Assembly: GCF_945859705.1 (NCBI RefSeq)
Contig: NC_079135.1
Span: 126,474,551 to 126,538,550, forward strand
Direction: 5' to 3'
Origin: Episyrphus balteatus
Lineage: Eukaryota > Arthropoda > Insecta > Diptera > Syrphidae
Length of the DNA stretch: 64,000 bases
Shown one piece after another: positions 49,419 to 61,317 of the stretch. The position numbers and the translations under genes were made by a program. The first letter of the stretch is position 1. Each line of letters starts with the position of its first letter. The notes under the pieces are model-generated. The model was not told where the DNA came from, did not search any database, and saw nothing but the letters and a program-made list of their open reading frames with translations.

Positions 49419-52400
49419 TTACAAACTATGTGCATTTTTAATATTAGCAAGTTCAATTTGCAACTTGCACTCTTGCTCTATTTTGTACTTTTCCATTCGT
49501 TCTTCCTTTTCGATTTCTAAAATCCTAAGTCTTTCATTGGTTTCAATTTCTTTTTTTCTAACTTCTAATTCTCTTTCTTTGATATCCCTTTCCCATTCTT
49601 GTTTTAACTTTTCCAATTGTAATCTTTCGTGTTGGAGTTTTATTTCTTCCATTTTCCATTTAGCTTCAAATGAAGAATTTATATCATTTTCAGTTGTTGT
49701 GGTGTAAGACCTTTTTGGTGGTGGCTCGGATGCTAAACTCGGTGCTGGTGATGGAAAAGCACGGTTAATGGCTTCAGATGTTGAAGTCAGAAACTGTTTG
49801 AAACAATTAAGAGAATCATCACCTAATGTCTGTTGAAAGAATAGGAATTATTAGAAATTAAGTTGAGGGTTTTTAAGTAACACTTTGTACCTCATTCCTT
49901 GAAGAGCTTGTTTGGAGTGGCAATGGTGGTTCCTCGGCATAGGAAGAACTTTGCTTCAATGGAAGATTTGAGTTCTCACTATCTTGCTCATAACTCACGA
50001 ATTCCCGACCTGAATCCTCTTCTCTAGGTTCATCTACGGCATCAAGACTAGCGCCGAAATAATGCTTTGGTTTTGGTTGAACTTTGGATGATTCAATATC
50101 GATCTTGTCGCCATAGATTTCCGATAGGATATCATAATGTGTGCAAATTTCCAACAAGCACTCTTTGAGTAGAAAAAAAAAAAAACAAAATCATCAAAAG
50201 ATCTAAACCCCCCAAATTAGTCCAGTGCATTTATTATTTCACCCAGCATTTTGTACCACCCCCAAATTTGTTTTGTTCATTCCATTGAAAATTGGCTGAA
50301 TATCATAACCCTGATTTTTCGCATTCCGGAAATTCACCTTTTGACCGCCATCTTAGATTTTTTTTTTAATAAATATCTCTCGAATTTTGTTCATAAAAAA
50401 AAAGTAAACAATTGAATTTCGCGTCTTTTATATTAAGAAGACTTTTGCGATATTCTGAATATTAAAAAAGTTACAAGCCAAAAAAGTAAAAAAAAAAAAA
50501 AAAAAACGAAAAAAAGAACATTTCTAAGTTTTGAAAAAACCTTCCTTTATTAATACTTTTTTGTTAAAAAAATAACCGTTTTTGTCCGTTTTGTTAAAAA
50601 AATAACCGTATTTCTTAGTTTTTAAATAGTAATAATAATTTTTTTTTGACCAAATCTTGAATTTTAAATGCTAAGTGTGTACTTGTTTTAAAGGAAAAAA
50701 TTCAGACAGACTTGAATTTTATAATTTTTCTGTCTCTACATTTAGTACAAAAGGGATATTTTTTAACAAAAAAGTATAATAACTTTTGTATTTTTGGCGA
50801 TACAAAAAAAAGTTGTAAGCACAATTGTAAAGAATTTTAAGGTGAACCATTTTTTTTCCATAATTTTGATAAAAAGTGCTCAAAACTTAAAATTTTTCTT
50901 TTTTATCGTTGACACGAGTGCGAAAAATCAGGGTTATGATCAGGGAAAGCATTTTATGACCTAAAAAATTCAAAAAAGACAAATAAAATTAAAAAAAAAA
51001 GAGTGTGTGTACACATGTACACGCGACTGAAGTTATACTTCTCATTCAGTATATGTAAATGAATTTCATTTGATATTTTTAATTTCTATTATGAAGTAAT
51101 TAATCCACACTTAGTTTTTTTACATTTTTATCAAGTGAACAATAAATTAATTCTTTCATCCTCCTTACGTCCATGTAGTTTTCAATTTATTCTGTAAAAT
51201 TTACTCATGTTGTGCGGTTCAGAACGTACGGTTTAACGAAAGTAAATGAATTGCGCATAAAATGTGCGATATGGTAATTTTATGAGAATTGTGTGTGCTT
51301 CAGCACTAGTAGTAGCAATATGGAACTTGCAGGGTTGCTACAAAGCTCAAAAGTTAGCTGAGCTCAGCTCACAGCTCAGCTCAAATTTTGAGCTAGCTCA
51401 CTTTTGAGCTATGTACCATAGCTCAGCTCATTTGAGCTGAGCTGAAAGTGAGCTAAGCTGATGGTTGAGCTGAGCTGTTGGGTGAGCTGAGCTGTCGGTG
51501 AGCTGAGCTGTTGGGTGAGCTAAGGTAAAGTGAGCTGAGCTGTGATGGGTGAGAGGATACATTGATTTTTATTTGGAAAGTATAATGAAATTTGAAGATA
51601 TTTTAAACTTTTATAAAACACCATAGCTTAAGATGTTTGGTTCTAGTTATTAATGGAATTATTTTAACACATGGATATTTTTATAAATAAAACAGATAAT
51701 TTTTCGTGATCTTTTTTCTTGGTTAATTTAATAGTAAATATAATTTCTATTTTTCTACTAAAATATTTCTTTTTTTATCATAAAAAAAAGTTCCGGTACA
51801 ATCCGGTTTTTCGACTTTTTTCAAAATTCCGAGAAAATCGCGTTTGAAAGTTGGGGTAAATTTTTTTTTCGAAAAATCCCCGAATCTTTGAACGCTCCTG
51901 GAAGCTAAACCGCTTGAGAGCAATTTTTGGGAGTGATGCCAAAAGGTAGCTTGTGTCATGGGCCTACGCTTTGCAAATTATCAGATTTTTAAAAAATCGC
52001 TTTCCATGTTAAACCGCCACATCATGCCTATTTTTTCAGAATCGTGACTACTTTTTTTTTTACTTTTAAGTTCTCCCGGTTTAAGAACGCGTGGACCTAC
52101 AGGGATGAGAGTTGTACCCAAATGTAGGTTAGAGTCCCCGCTACCTTTTGGCATCAAAAAATTTTTTTTTCATTTTCTTCAAAATTCCGAGATATAGGCG
52201 TTGGAAGTTGGGGGCGCTCACTTTCAGCTCAGCTCACTTTCAGATCAGCTCAAATGTGCTGAGCTATGGTACCTAGCTCAAAAGTGAGCTAGCTCAAATT
52301 TGAGCTGAGCTGTGAGCTGAGCTGAAATGTGAGCTTTTTCAAACCCTGGCAACTTGCCACATGGAAATTACCACATGCAACTTGTCACATGCAACTTCCC

Positions 52401-55400
52401 ACATGCAACTTGCCACACGCAACTTGCCACATGCAACTTACCACACGCAACTTGCCACATACAACTTGCCACACGAGACTTGCCACTGCAGCTTGCCACA
52501 TGCAACTTGCCACAAGCAACTTGCCACATACAACTTGCCACATGCAACTTGCCACATGAAACATGTAACTTGCAACGTGTTGTGTGTTTTATGTTTGCCG
52601 TACTGCGGCGTACTGCATTTTTAAATACTAAAGTACTGCCTACTCTAAAGGTGAAACGACAGCCCTGCTACGCAGGGTGATCGCGTCATAATCCCTTTGA
52701 CATTCTTGTCAAAAAGTAAATTTTCATACTCACCCTCCCATAAGAAGTATAACCCTTGTATATAAAAACTATAGTACTATCATGGGTTCCAACGACTGAA
52801 GCGCCGTCTGGTTCAAGAGAGCGGACCTATTCATGGAATGATTTTGGCAGGAGTGGGGACTAAGAATAATCAGATAATGAAGGAGTCGTCAAAATATTGG
52901 AATATTATTTCAAATTTCAATTCGGGGGAAAGTGACTACATATTTAGCTTTGTAGATAGAGGGAGATAGAAAGATGCATAAGTAGAAATGAAAGTTGTTT
53001 ATTAAAAATTGAAAAAAAAAAAAAAACTAAAACGTACAACCACGGTTGCCCATAAGTAAAATTTTTTTGTTTTCAAATAAATTAAAAAATTTGGAAATAA
53101 ATACATAGTAAATACTTTTTTTTTTAAACAAGACAAATATAAAAAGTCTTACGATAAATAGTAATCGCAAAAATATTTAAGTTTCATAAAACACAGAGTT
53201 ATAAAATTCCATCAAAATAATGATGTCGAGATACATTTAATATTTTTGAATTTCATTTAGATTCATTTTTTTGACAGCGAAAATAACAAAACGTAAATTC
53301 TGTAGAATATTTTGTTTGAATCTTCTCTCTTTAATAAGTGAGAAGCATTTTTAACTTGTTAGAAAGTAATGAAACATTAAATTTCAAACATGGTCTCGAA
53401 AAAATTCGTCAATAATTGCAGTGAATTTGGCATGAGATGATTGTATTTAAGTGTATGTATATCGCGTTTATAATAATTTGCATAAATATTTTAGTTCAAT
53501 TTGACTAATGTGGCAATCACGTTTGAAATAAAATTTAAAATTGTATTCTTGTTTGGAAATGTTTTTTTTTTTTGTTTGTATTCTTCTTTTTGAAATATTT
53601 TTTTCTTGTTGCCTAGGTGATTGTTGTCGAATAGAATATTTTGTTTTGAAAACTTGAATACATTTTTGTTTTTGAATTTTTGTTTGATATTTTCTTACGC
53701 AATGTTGCAACATTTAACTTAACTCTAATTTATTCATTAATGAAATAATAAAGCGAGTAATGCTCTATTATTATGTACTTTAATACTTAAAAACAAAAGC
53801 TTTTGCTTTCTTATTAAAGGGCGCTCTACAACTGATTATTCTAGAGAAGTAGATTTTTTTAATTAAAAATATGTATGTACATTGTACACATACAATGTAG
53901 TTTTGAACTTTTTTTTATTTTAAGATTTTTGTTCAATGTTTCAGGTTTTTATTAATTAATACAAACTTGACAAAAATCATAAAACTTTAAAAAAATATTT
54001 AGCATTTTGTTATGTCAAAAACTAATAACCTTCCTTTGAATTTTATGTGCCTCGATGACGCTCCCCTTTATTATTTAGTTTTTAACTTTATTTACTTTAC
54101 AATTCAAAATGATGCAGTTTAAAACTTGTTTTTATATTATCAATTTGAACTAGGTATAAAGTAAAAACTATACTTAAAAAATAATAAGCAATACAAGATA
54201 AGTTAAATGTTGCAACATTGCCTTAGAATATAACAAATAAAAGTCCCAAAACAAAAATCTATTCAAATTCGCAAAAATAAATTATTTGATTCAAAAATAC
54301 TCAAATTACTATCACCTAGGAAACAAGAAATAAACAAAGCGTTGTAAACAAAAAATATTTTGTTTACATTTCTCCTTCCCTATTCCCAAGCAGTCGAAAT
54401 TCAAATTTCAAACATATGATTTCGGTTTTTTCTCTTTATCCTTTTTAAAAGATGAAAGTATTTTTCTCTTTCTTACACACGTATTTTATTCCTTCATTCT
54501 ACTTTCCAAAAATTGGAATAAAGCTACCGCAGCGCACCCTAGTTAAAGGAAGCGGACCTAATAAATTCACTTTCATGATAGTACTATAGTTTCTATATAC
54601 AATGGTATAACTTCAAAAAGGCAAAACAAAAGCTTTAATGAATAAAAAAAAGCTTGATTTTTAATTATGAAAGCATTGAACTACCTAAAGCTTTTTGAAG
54701 TTTTCAGGAAACAGCCTCCTGCGATTGTTTCTAAGAAGCGTATTATTAAAAGAGCTGAAATACCTCTCTATTTGAGCAGAAACGAGCAGACCCGATTTAA
54801 AACTGTCAAAGTTATTCACTTCAATGATTTTGTGAAGTCTGGAGTTGATGTAGCCATTAATTACAGAATTTATTTGTTCAACTATTTTACATCCCCGATT
54901 TAATTTAAATACAGTAGTGAATTTTCAATAATTCATTTTCGTTTATATTCTTAAAAAAGGGGAACACTTGCTTTGGTGTCCAAAAGATTTAAAAATAAAA
55001 GTAAATCTATGTACATTTACAGTCTTTCAAAACTACCTGTTTCTTTTTTAAGATTTCGAAATTTTCTTTTTCTAATGCATTCACTTAAGTACAAGCAAAT
55101 TGGTTTTCTTAAGTTTATGTTACGGCAATATTTTTAAGCGAAATAAACTCAACTGAGGTGAACAAAATATCATGCTATTATGGTTTATAGAAATTTAGAT
55201 CAAAGATTTTTGTTCGATTTAAAAAAACAATATATTTAAAAAAAGCATACAAAAAAAAGAAAATTGCCAAAAATAGACAAAAAAGGCACTGATGAGTAAA
55301 AAAGGCAAACAAAAAGGCACTAACGGATAAAAAAGGCAAAATTAAAAGCATAAAGTAATAAAACAACATCTGAAGTCAAATTGCCCTCCAAAACAAGTAT

Positions 55401-58400
55401 GCAATTTCAAAATCGTTAGAGCCGTTTTTTAAAAATCATTTTTTTGGAAAAAAAGTTTAAAATTTGATTTTTCAAAAAAAAAGAAAGAAAAATCAATCAA
55501 AATAATTTTTTTTTAACGTTCCGATTACAACACATTTAATATGGGTGCTAGGATTAAAAAATCATATCAAAAAATTGTCAAAAAAAAAAAAATAAGAAAA
55601 ATCAAGTCTGGGAAGGTGTAGCACCCCTTGTCATCGAAAGGTTTGAAATACAAAAATTATTTTTTTTTCAAGATTTTATTTTTGGCTTATATTAAAATTA
55701 TATAAATGCTTTGTTACAAAAAGTTTCGTTAATATCGAATTAGAAAATTGGAAAAAATCGGATTTAAAAATAAAGGTTCTATGGCAGGTTCCGTATTGAT
55801 CTTTAAAAAAAAAATTCATTAAAAGATACACCTTGGCCCGTAATAGTTAATACAAGCAATATGAAATTAATAAGTGTAAACTACACCCAGGGAAAAAATA
55901 GTTATTTTGTAACTTATAGACATAGTCACTTTTTAGAATTCAATGAAATTTGGCGAATAACTATTTTTTGGCAGAAAATAGTTAGGAAATAGTTAAAAAT
56001 TACTATTATAATAGTCACATGAAAAAACAAAATAGTACATAGTTAAAAATTATTACTAGGTCTGTTTAATGAATCTGATCCGCACAGAAAAGAACAGAAA
56101 AGATCCGAAAAGTACAAGTTTTTGTGTTTCATGAAAAAAAAACTCGCCCCAGCTTGTTCTACAATCTGTCATTTTTTGTTTCATGAATTTGTTCAGCACA
56201 GAAAACATAGAGGAAGGAATACCTAGAGAGCCGACTCGTACCCCCTTACCTAAAACACCCGCAAATTTAATTTCAGATAATCTCTCTTATGTTTCTCTTG
56301 TTTTCCTATCTGTGAATACGTGTGAAAAGTACAATTCGTTTAATACCTTCCTTTCACCAGTAGATGTCCTCACAAATTTTGAATTTAAACATGATTTTGG
56401 TTTGTACATGAACTTGAATAGCTCAAATAGCTCACTCCAGACCACAGTTCACATAAAAAGGTAATATATTCCGAACTGACATTGGTCGCCAGATTGTCAA
56501 AACATGACACTTTGGCGACCAATGTCAGCTACCGAATTCTTAATTGTTTAAAATACCGACGAAAAACGCACAAAAACCGATAAACCACGCACACCACTAA
56601 TTTTTAAACAATTATTTACCATTTTCCGCGATGAAACACGAAGAAAATATGTTATTTTTCAATTTATAATATTTTTAAATGACATTTTATAAATTAAAAC
56701 AAAAACAAATTTCCTGTTTACTGCGATTGAAATATAAAAATGAAAGGCCGACCTGACAGATTGGTGCCCATTTTTGACAAACAAATTTTGACAACGTTCG
56801 GAATATATTACCTTATTATGTGTACTGTGACTCCAGACACCCACCTTTCAATAAATATGTACAGAAATAAAAAAAAAGGTTCGTGTTTTGAATTTATTAT
56901 ATTATTTTTTTATGAATTTATTTCCTACTGAGCACTTAAATTGTTTTTAATTGTTTTTAGCTCAACTCCACAGTTGAATGTGTTGGTGCCATTTAAAATG
57001 CACGGGAAAACTACCACATATAAGCACTGTGGAGTTTTTCCTCTCATTGCAGCTTGTAGGGTGGAAGAGAAAAACCAACCGAAGCCGCGTCTCTAGGTAT
57101 TCCTTCCTCTATGACAGAAAAGTTCAAGTTTTTCTGCTCCTACTTTTAGGGTAGAGCAAGTGAGTGAAAAGTGTCAATTGTCAGCTGTTTGATTGTGAAA
57201 AAATAAGAGAAAATAAGATTTTAAAAAGTGAATTTCTTAAGAGTTTTTGATTAATAACAGAAAAAAATACGGGATTATTAAAAGTGCTAGTACTTTAAAT
57301 CATTTACTTTAGTAAAAAATCATTTCAAAATAATTTGAATTCAAATTTTTTCAACTGTCAATCTTAGCTGCGTTCCTTTGGAAATATTTATCTACTTTTT
57401 AGTACTTAAAGCTGCTTTGAACTACTTTTTCAGTATAGCAAAGTAGTTTTAAGTAATAAAAAGTAGATAAATATTTCCAAAGGAACACAGATCTTGTTAA
57501 ATAAGAAATTGAACTTTTCTGTTCTCTCTTGTTCTGACAGTATTTATAAACTTGTGCTGCTCTGATCTGTTCTGTCCTAGATTTTTTTTCATTAAACAGA
57601 CCTACTATTAAAATAGTTAAAATTGACTATGCCGTAGTAATTACGTAACTATTAAAATAGTCATTTTTAACTATTACGTTTATAGTTAGAGATAACTATT
57701 ATAATAGTAACATGCCAAAGCAAAATAGTTCAAAGTAACTATTTTGTACAACGAAGAAAAAATAACAAAAATAATAAAAAATTATTAAAATTATTTTTAT
57801 TTTAAGTGGAGCGATTGAATAAATAAGGAATCTAAGGTAAGGCCAAAATAACAGGCCATACAACACCTCCTTCCACACAAAAACAGTTGCATATGTTTTG
57901 CACAGCACTGTATAGTGTATACTTTACCTATGTAGGTATATCGCAAGTAAAAAGGCAAAGTTAGGTAAATCCGTTCACTGGTTATGATATTCACCCAATT
58001 TTCTATCGAATGAGCAAACATTTTTGGGGGGAGGTAAAAACTGCTGGGTCACCCATTTATATGAAGATCATAAATGCACTGTACTACCCCCTAAAATGGA
58101 AATATTCAACTTACGACGGACCCAACTACTATTTGGATCTTGGTTAGTTTGTTGCATCCATTTCACAGCTCTAACATATGAATCCCTTAAATGTCGAACT
58201 TTATTTTTTGCCTGAGTTGGCGAGGCATCATCTAGCCCAAGATCTTCAATAAGTCTAGCATAAAATACATCGGCTGTTGGTTTCTATTATAATTAACGTT
58301 AAATTATGTCAAAAATTAATACGTCACAAAAATAATTTGCGAAGCCAAGCAAAAACAAACTCTCACCTCAATTTCTTGATTTTGTCGAATAACATTTCGA

Positions 58401-58567
58401 AAATATTCCAAAATGACTAGTTCCTCACCGACTTTCCATTTTCTAGTTGAATTTCGTGGACGTCTGACTGATTTTCGTCGGGATCTTTTTGATTTTGAAA
58501 CATTCATATTATTCTTTCGCAGTTTTCGAATGGTAAATACTTTTTGTTCATCTAAATCTACATCCAT
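49419..58567 (-). CDS. Myb/SANT-like (trihelix-type) DNA-binding protein with C-terminal coiled coil
   Basis: Four exons on minus: 58367-58567, 58115-58283, 49891-50162, 49419-49829 (201+169+272+411 nt), 350 residues. A basic N-terminus (SKSKRSRRKSVRRPRNSTR) leads into a helical domain with W-x-VGEE-x2-ILEYF, VFYARLIEDLGL, KVRHLRDSYVRAVKWM and, across the long intron, LLEICTHYDILSEIYG. That order is typical of Myb/SANT-like or MADF-type DNA-binding domains. A Ser/Glu/Pro-rich middle follows, then a long charged coiled coil (KLQHERLQLEKLKQEWERD-type pattern, about residues 270-345). Probably a nuclear regulator. The splice phases agree (0, 1, 0). Intron 2 is 7952 bp and full of mobile DNA. I know no specific name. 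The similarity to Harbinger-type Myb proteins leaves a transposon origin possible. Confidence 0.7.
51330..52348. mobile_element. hAT-like foldback element with GAGCT-rich arms
   Basis: Ends CAGGGTTG and CAAACCCTG; arms 51330-51550 and 52200-52348 are inverted and made of repeated TGAGCTGAGCT motifs. Flanks GGAACTTG (51322-51329) and GCAACTTG (52349-52356) match at 7 of 8 bases. CAGGG ends with 8-bp duplications suit hAT transposons, but the flank resembles the adjacent minisatellite unit, so the duplication is uncertain. An identical copy is at 59273-60291. Confidence 0.6.
52349..52570 (+). repeat. Minisatellite, 14-bp unit CACATGCAACTTGC
   Basis: About 15 units with variants (CACACGCAACTTGC, CACATACAACTTGC). 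Stop-free in several frames, which creates artefactual Cys/His-rich frames. Repeated exactly at 60292-60513. Confidence 0.85.
52754..54605. mobile_element. 1.85-kb TIR element at the end of repeat copy 1
   Basis: CCTTGTATATAAAAACTATA at 52754 and the inverse of CCATTGTATATAGAAACTAT ending at 54605 continue into GTACTATCATG, about 30 bp of TIR. TATAAC borders both sides (52748-52753, 54606-54611). The matching spot in copy 2 (60691 on) reads TATAACTTCAAAAA uninterrupted, an empty site. No transposase frame; the long minus frame at 53468-53713 is low-complexity. Confidence 0.65.
56206..57113. mobile_element. TIR element, level 3, with perfect 8-bp duplication
   Basis: CATAGAGGAAGGAATACCTA (continuing GAGA) at 56206 and its inverse ending at 57113. 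ACAGAAAA at 56198-56205 and 57114-57121 is an 8-bp target duplication (hAT-like). 908 bp, no transposase. Confidence 0.75.
56460..56812. repeat. Small TIR element, level 4
   Basis: GGTAATATATTCCGAAC at 56460 and its exact inverse ending at 56812. It contains a small hairpin (CTGACATTGGTCGCC and inverse). Related sequence occurs at about 6385-6525. Confidence 0.6.
57366..57490. repeat. Hairpin MITE with ~55-bp arms
   Basis: GTTCCTTTGGAAATATTTAT and its inverse ATAAATATTTCCAAAGGAAC, continuing through CTACTTTTTA(G/T)TACTT. It lies within the level-2 element (56058-57603). Confidence 0.65.
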
Positions 58568-58933
58568 TATTTTGGATAATTATTTGGTGTCACCATGGAA
58601 TGAATTAAAAAGAAGTAGATTTTCTTAAAAAAACAACGAATTAATTATTTTTATTTTCGTTTCGCATGAATAGAAGAAAAATTTGATATGCAAAATGCAA
58701 GACGAAGCAAAAATTGTGTTCATTTTCATGTCGATGACATACAAACAAACAAAAACATCGCATTTTGCAAGCCAGATATTTGCATTGTGACATTCTAAAT
58801 AACAGTGCTGTCGTAGTAGTATTAGTACTGTTGGTACTATATTATTTTAATATATCTATTGTGATTGAAGCCTAGCACGCAGAGGCGATCAAAGGTGTGT
58901 TTTTTTTTGTTTCTCTTTATGGAGTTTTGCACA

Positions 58934-60696
58934 AAAAAAAAAAGAGTGTGTGTACACATGTACACGCGACTGAAGTTATACTTCTCATTCAGTATATGTA
59001 AATGAATTTCATTTGATATTTTTAATTTCTATTATGAAGTAATTAATCCACACTTAGTTTTTTTACATTTTTATCAAGTGAACAATAAATTAATTCTTTC
59101 ATCCTCCTTACGTCCATGTAGTTTTCAATTTATTCTGTAAAATTTACTCATGTTGTGCGGTTCAGAACGTACGGTTTAACGAAAGTAAATGAATTGCGCA
59201 TAAAATGTGCGATATGGTAATTTTATGAGAATTGTGTGTGCTTCAGCACTAGTAGTAGCAATATGGAACTTGCAGGGTTGCTACAAAGCTCAAAAGTTAG
59301 CTGAGCTCAGCTCACAGCTCAGCTCAAATTTTGAGCTAGCTCACTTTTGAGCTATGTACCATAGCTCAGCTCATTTGAGCTGAGCTGAAAGTGAGCTAAG
59401 CTGATGGTTGAGCTGAGCTGTTGGGTGAGCTGAGCTGTCGGTGAGCTGAGCTGTTGGGTGAGCTAAGGTAAAGTGAGCTGAGCTGTGATGGGTGAGAGGA
59501 TACATTGATTTTTATTTGGAAAGTATAATGAAATTTGAAGATATTTTAAACTTTTATAAAACACCATAGCTTAAGATGTTTGGTTCTAGTTATTAATGGA
59601 ATTATTTTAACACATGGATATTTTTATAAATAAAACAGATAATTTTTCGTGATCTTTTTTCTTGGTTAATTTAATAGTAAATATAATTTCTATTTTTCTA
59701 CTAAAATATTTCTTTTTTTATCATAAAAAAAAGTTCCGGTACAATCCGGTTTTTCGACTTTTTTCAAAATTCCGAGAAAATCGCGTTTGAAAGTTGGGGT
59801 AAATTTTTTTTTCGAAAAATCCCCGAATCTTTGAACGCTCCTGGAAGCTAAACCGCTTGAGAGCAATTTTTGGGAGTGATGCCAAAAGGTAGCTTGTGTC
59901 ATGGGCCTACGCTTTGCAAATTATCAGATTTTTAAAAAATCGCTTTCCATGTTAAACCGCCACATCATGCCTATTTTTTCAGAATCGTGACTACTTTTTT
60001 TTTTACTTTTAAGTTCTCCCGGTTTAAGAACGCGTGGACCTACAGGGATGAGAGTTGTACCCAAATGTAGGTTAGAGTCCCCGCTACCTTTTGGCATCAA
60101 AAAATTTTTTTTTCATTTTCTTCAAAATTCCGAGATATAGGCGTTGGAAGTTGGGGGCGCTCACTTTCAGCTCAGCTCACTTTCAGATCAGCTCAAATGT
60201 GCTGAGCTATGGTACCTAGCTCAAAAGTGAGCTAGCTCAAATTTGAGCTGAGCTGTGAGCTGAGCTGAAATGTGAGCTTTTTCAAACCCTGGCAACTTGC
60301 CACATGGAAATTACCACATGCAACTTGTCACATGCAACTTCCCACATGCAACTTGCCACACGCAACTTGCCACATGCAACTTACCACACGCAACTTGCCA
60401 CATACAACTTGCCACACGAGACTTGCCACTGCAGCTTGCCACATGCAACTTGCCACAAGCAACTTGCCACATACAACTTGCCACATGCAACTTGCCACAT
60501 GAAACATGTAACTTGCAACGTGTTGTGTGTTTTATGTTTGCCGTACTGCGGCGTACTGCATTTTTAAATACTAAAGTACTGCCTACTCTAAAGGTGAAAC
60601 GACAGCCCTGCTACGCAGGGTGATCGCGTCATAATCCCTTTGACATTCTTGTCAAAAAGTAAATTTTCATACTCACCCTCCCATAAGAAGTATAAC
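58934..60696 (+). mobile_element. 1.76-kb interspersed repeat, copy 2
   Basis: Same as 50991-52753, including the hAT-like foldback insert (59273-60291) and minisatellite (60292-60513). It lies upstream of exon 1 of the Myb/SANT-like gene, whereas copy 1 lies in its long intron, so exons 1-2 are bracketed by direct repeats. Confidence 0.65.
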
Positions 60697-61317
60697 TTCA
60701 AAAACGACAAATTCATAACTGGCCACGCAACGTCCACGTTCCATACAAATTTGCCCATTCTCCTTTGACAGTTCATTATAATTGTTATATTTTTTTTTAG
60801 CTACAACAGATGTGCACGCATCGCTGCATGCAGCGCTGCACCTGAAATAAATGTGCATCATACTTTTCAAATTATTGATGCCAATTCAAAAAAAAAAAAT
60901 GACAACCTTAGATATTTATATATTTTTTATGTAAGGAAAATGGATTATGTATGGAAGAATTAGTTGAATTTATAAAAATAAACAAGTAGTTGTGTTTTGT
61001 TTTATAAATTCAATTTGTTCTTTCATTTAAATAAAATCAAAACAACGTTAACGGAATTTTTGAATGATAGCTTTTGTAGCTTTCTGTCAATAATGCCAGC
61101 TAACAATATGTATTTTTTTTTCTGTTTCTTGTTGTGGGATGTGACTCCAATAATTAAACTAGCCAAAATTTTAGCTGAGTTAAAATTTATTTAAGATTTC
61201 CAGCCGAGTTATTGTGCCTAGATTCAGCTATAAAATCACACATTCGTTTCCAACTATATATTTTTTTTATCTGTCACAATTTAGCGGACGAAAAATAAGT
61301 CAAGAAAAACGGAGATG

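Larger units (their letters stand above)
50991..52753 (+). mobile_element. 1.76-kb interspersed repeat, copy 1 (Helentron-like?)
   Basis: Apparently identical to 58934-60696 wherever compared (constant offset 7943). Structure: A-run, GTGTACACGCGAC, then TGAAGTTATACTTCT; a hAT-like foldback insert (51330-52348); a minisatellite; a CCCTGCTACGCAGGG hairpin; then AGAAGTATAACTTCA, the inverse of the start. Subterminal inverted repeats plus a central minisatellite resemble non-autonomous Helentrons, but this is inference. Confidence 0.65.
56058..57603. mobile_element. TIR element, level 2 of the nest
   Basis: AGGTCTGTTTAATGAA at 56058 and its inverse TTCATTAAACAGACCT ending at 57603; ACT borders both sides. 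Internal repeats of AGAACAGAAAAG-type sequence near both ends continue the inverted similarity. Confidence 0.65.
55890..57745. repeat. Outer shell of a nested TIR cluster (ACTATT-rich)
   Basis: Both flanks of the nest are built of TAACTATTATAATAGTCAC-like motifs (55895-56057 and 57604-57735), probably the two parts of one AT-rich element split by the 56058-57603 insertion. Its own ends are not sharply defined. Confidence 0.4.
50163..58114. other. Long intron of the Myb/SANT-like gene
   Basis: Contains a 1.76-kb repeat copy (50991-52753), a TIR element (52754-54605), AT-rich DNA of unknown nature (54606-55890, with GGCAC/AAAAGGC-type short repeats near 55285-55350) and a nest of TIR elements (55890-57745). 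No host exon seen inside. Confidence 0.6.

Noticed and set aside
51747..51959. 70-codon minus frame, identical at 59690-59902
   Set aside because: Identity only reflects the duplicated repeat; it lies inside the foldback insert and has no recognisable domain.
52329..52680. Three overlapping frames of HATCHMQLATRNLP type, repeated at 60272-60623
   Set aside because: Artefact of the 14-bp minisatellite; the frames are identical in the two repeat copies and have no domain.
56183..56464. 93-codon plus frame
   Set aside because: It runs across a transposon boundary at 56206, so it cannot be an ancestral coding unit.
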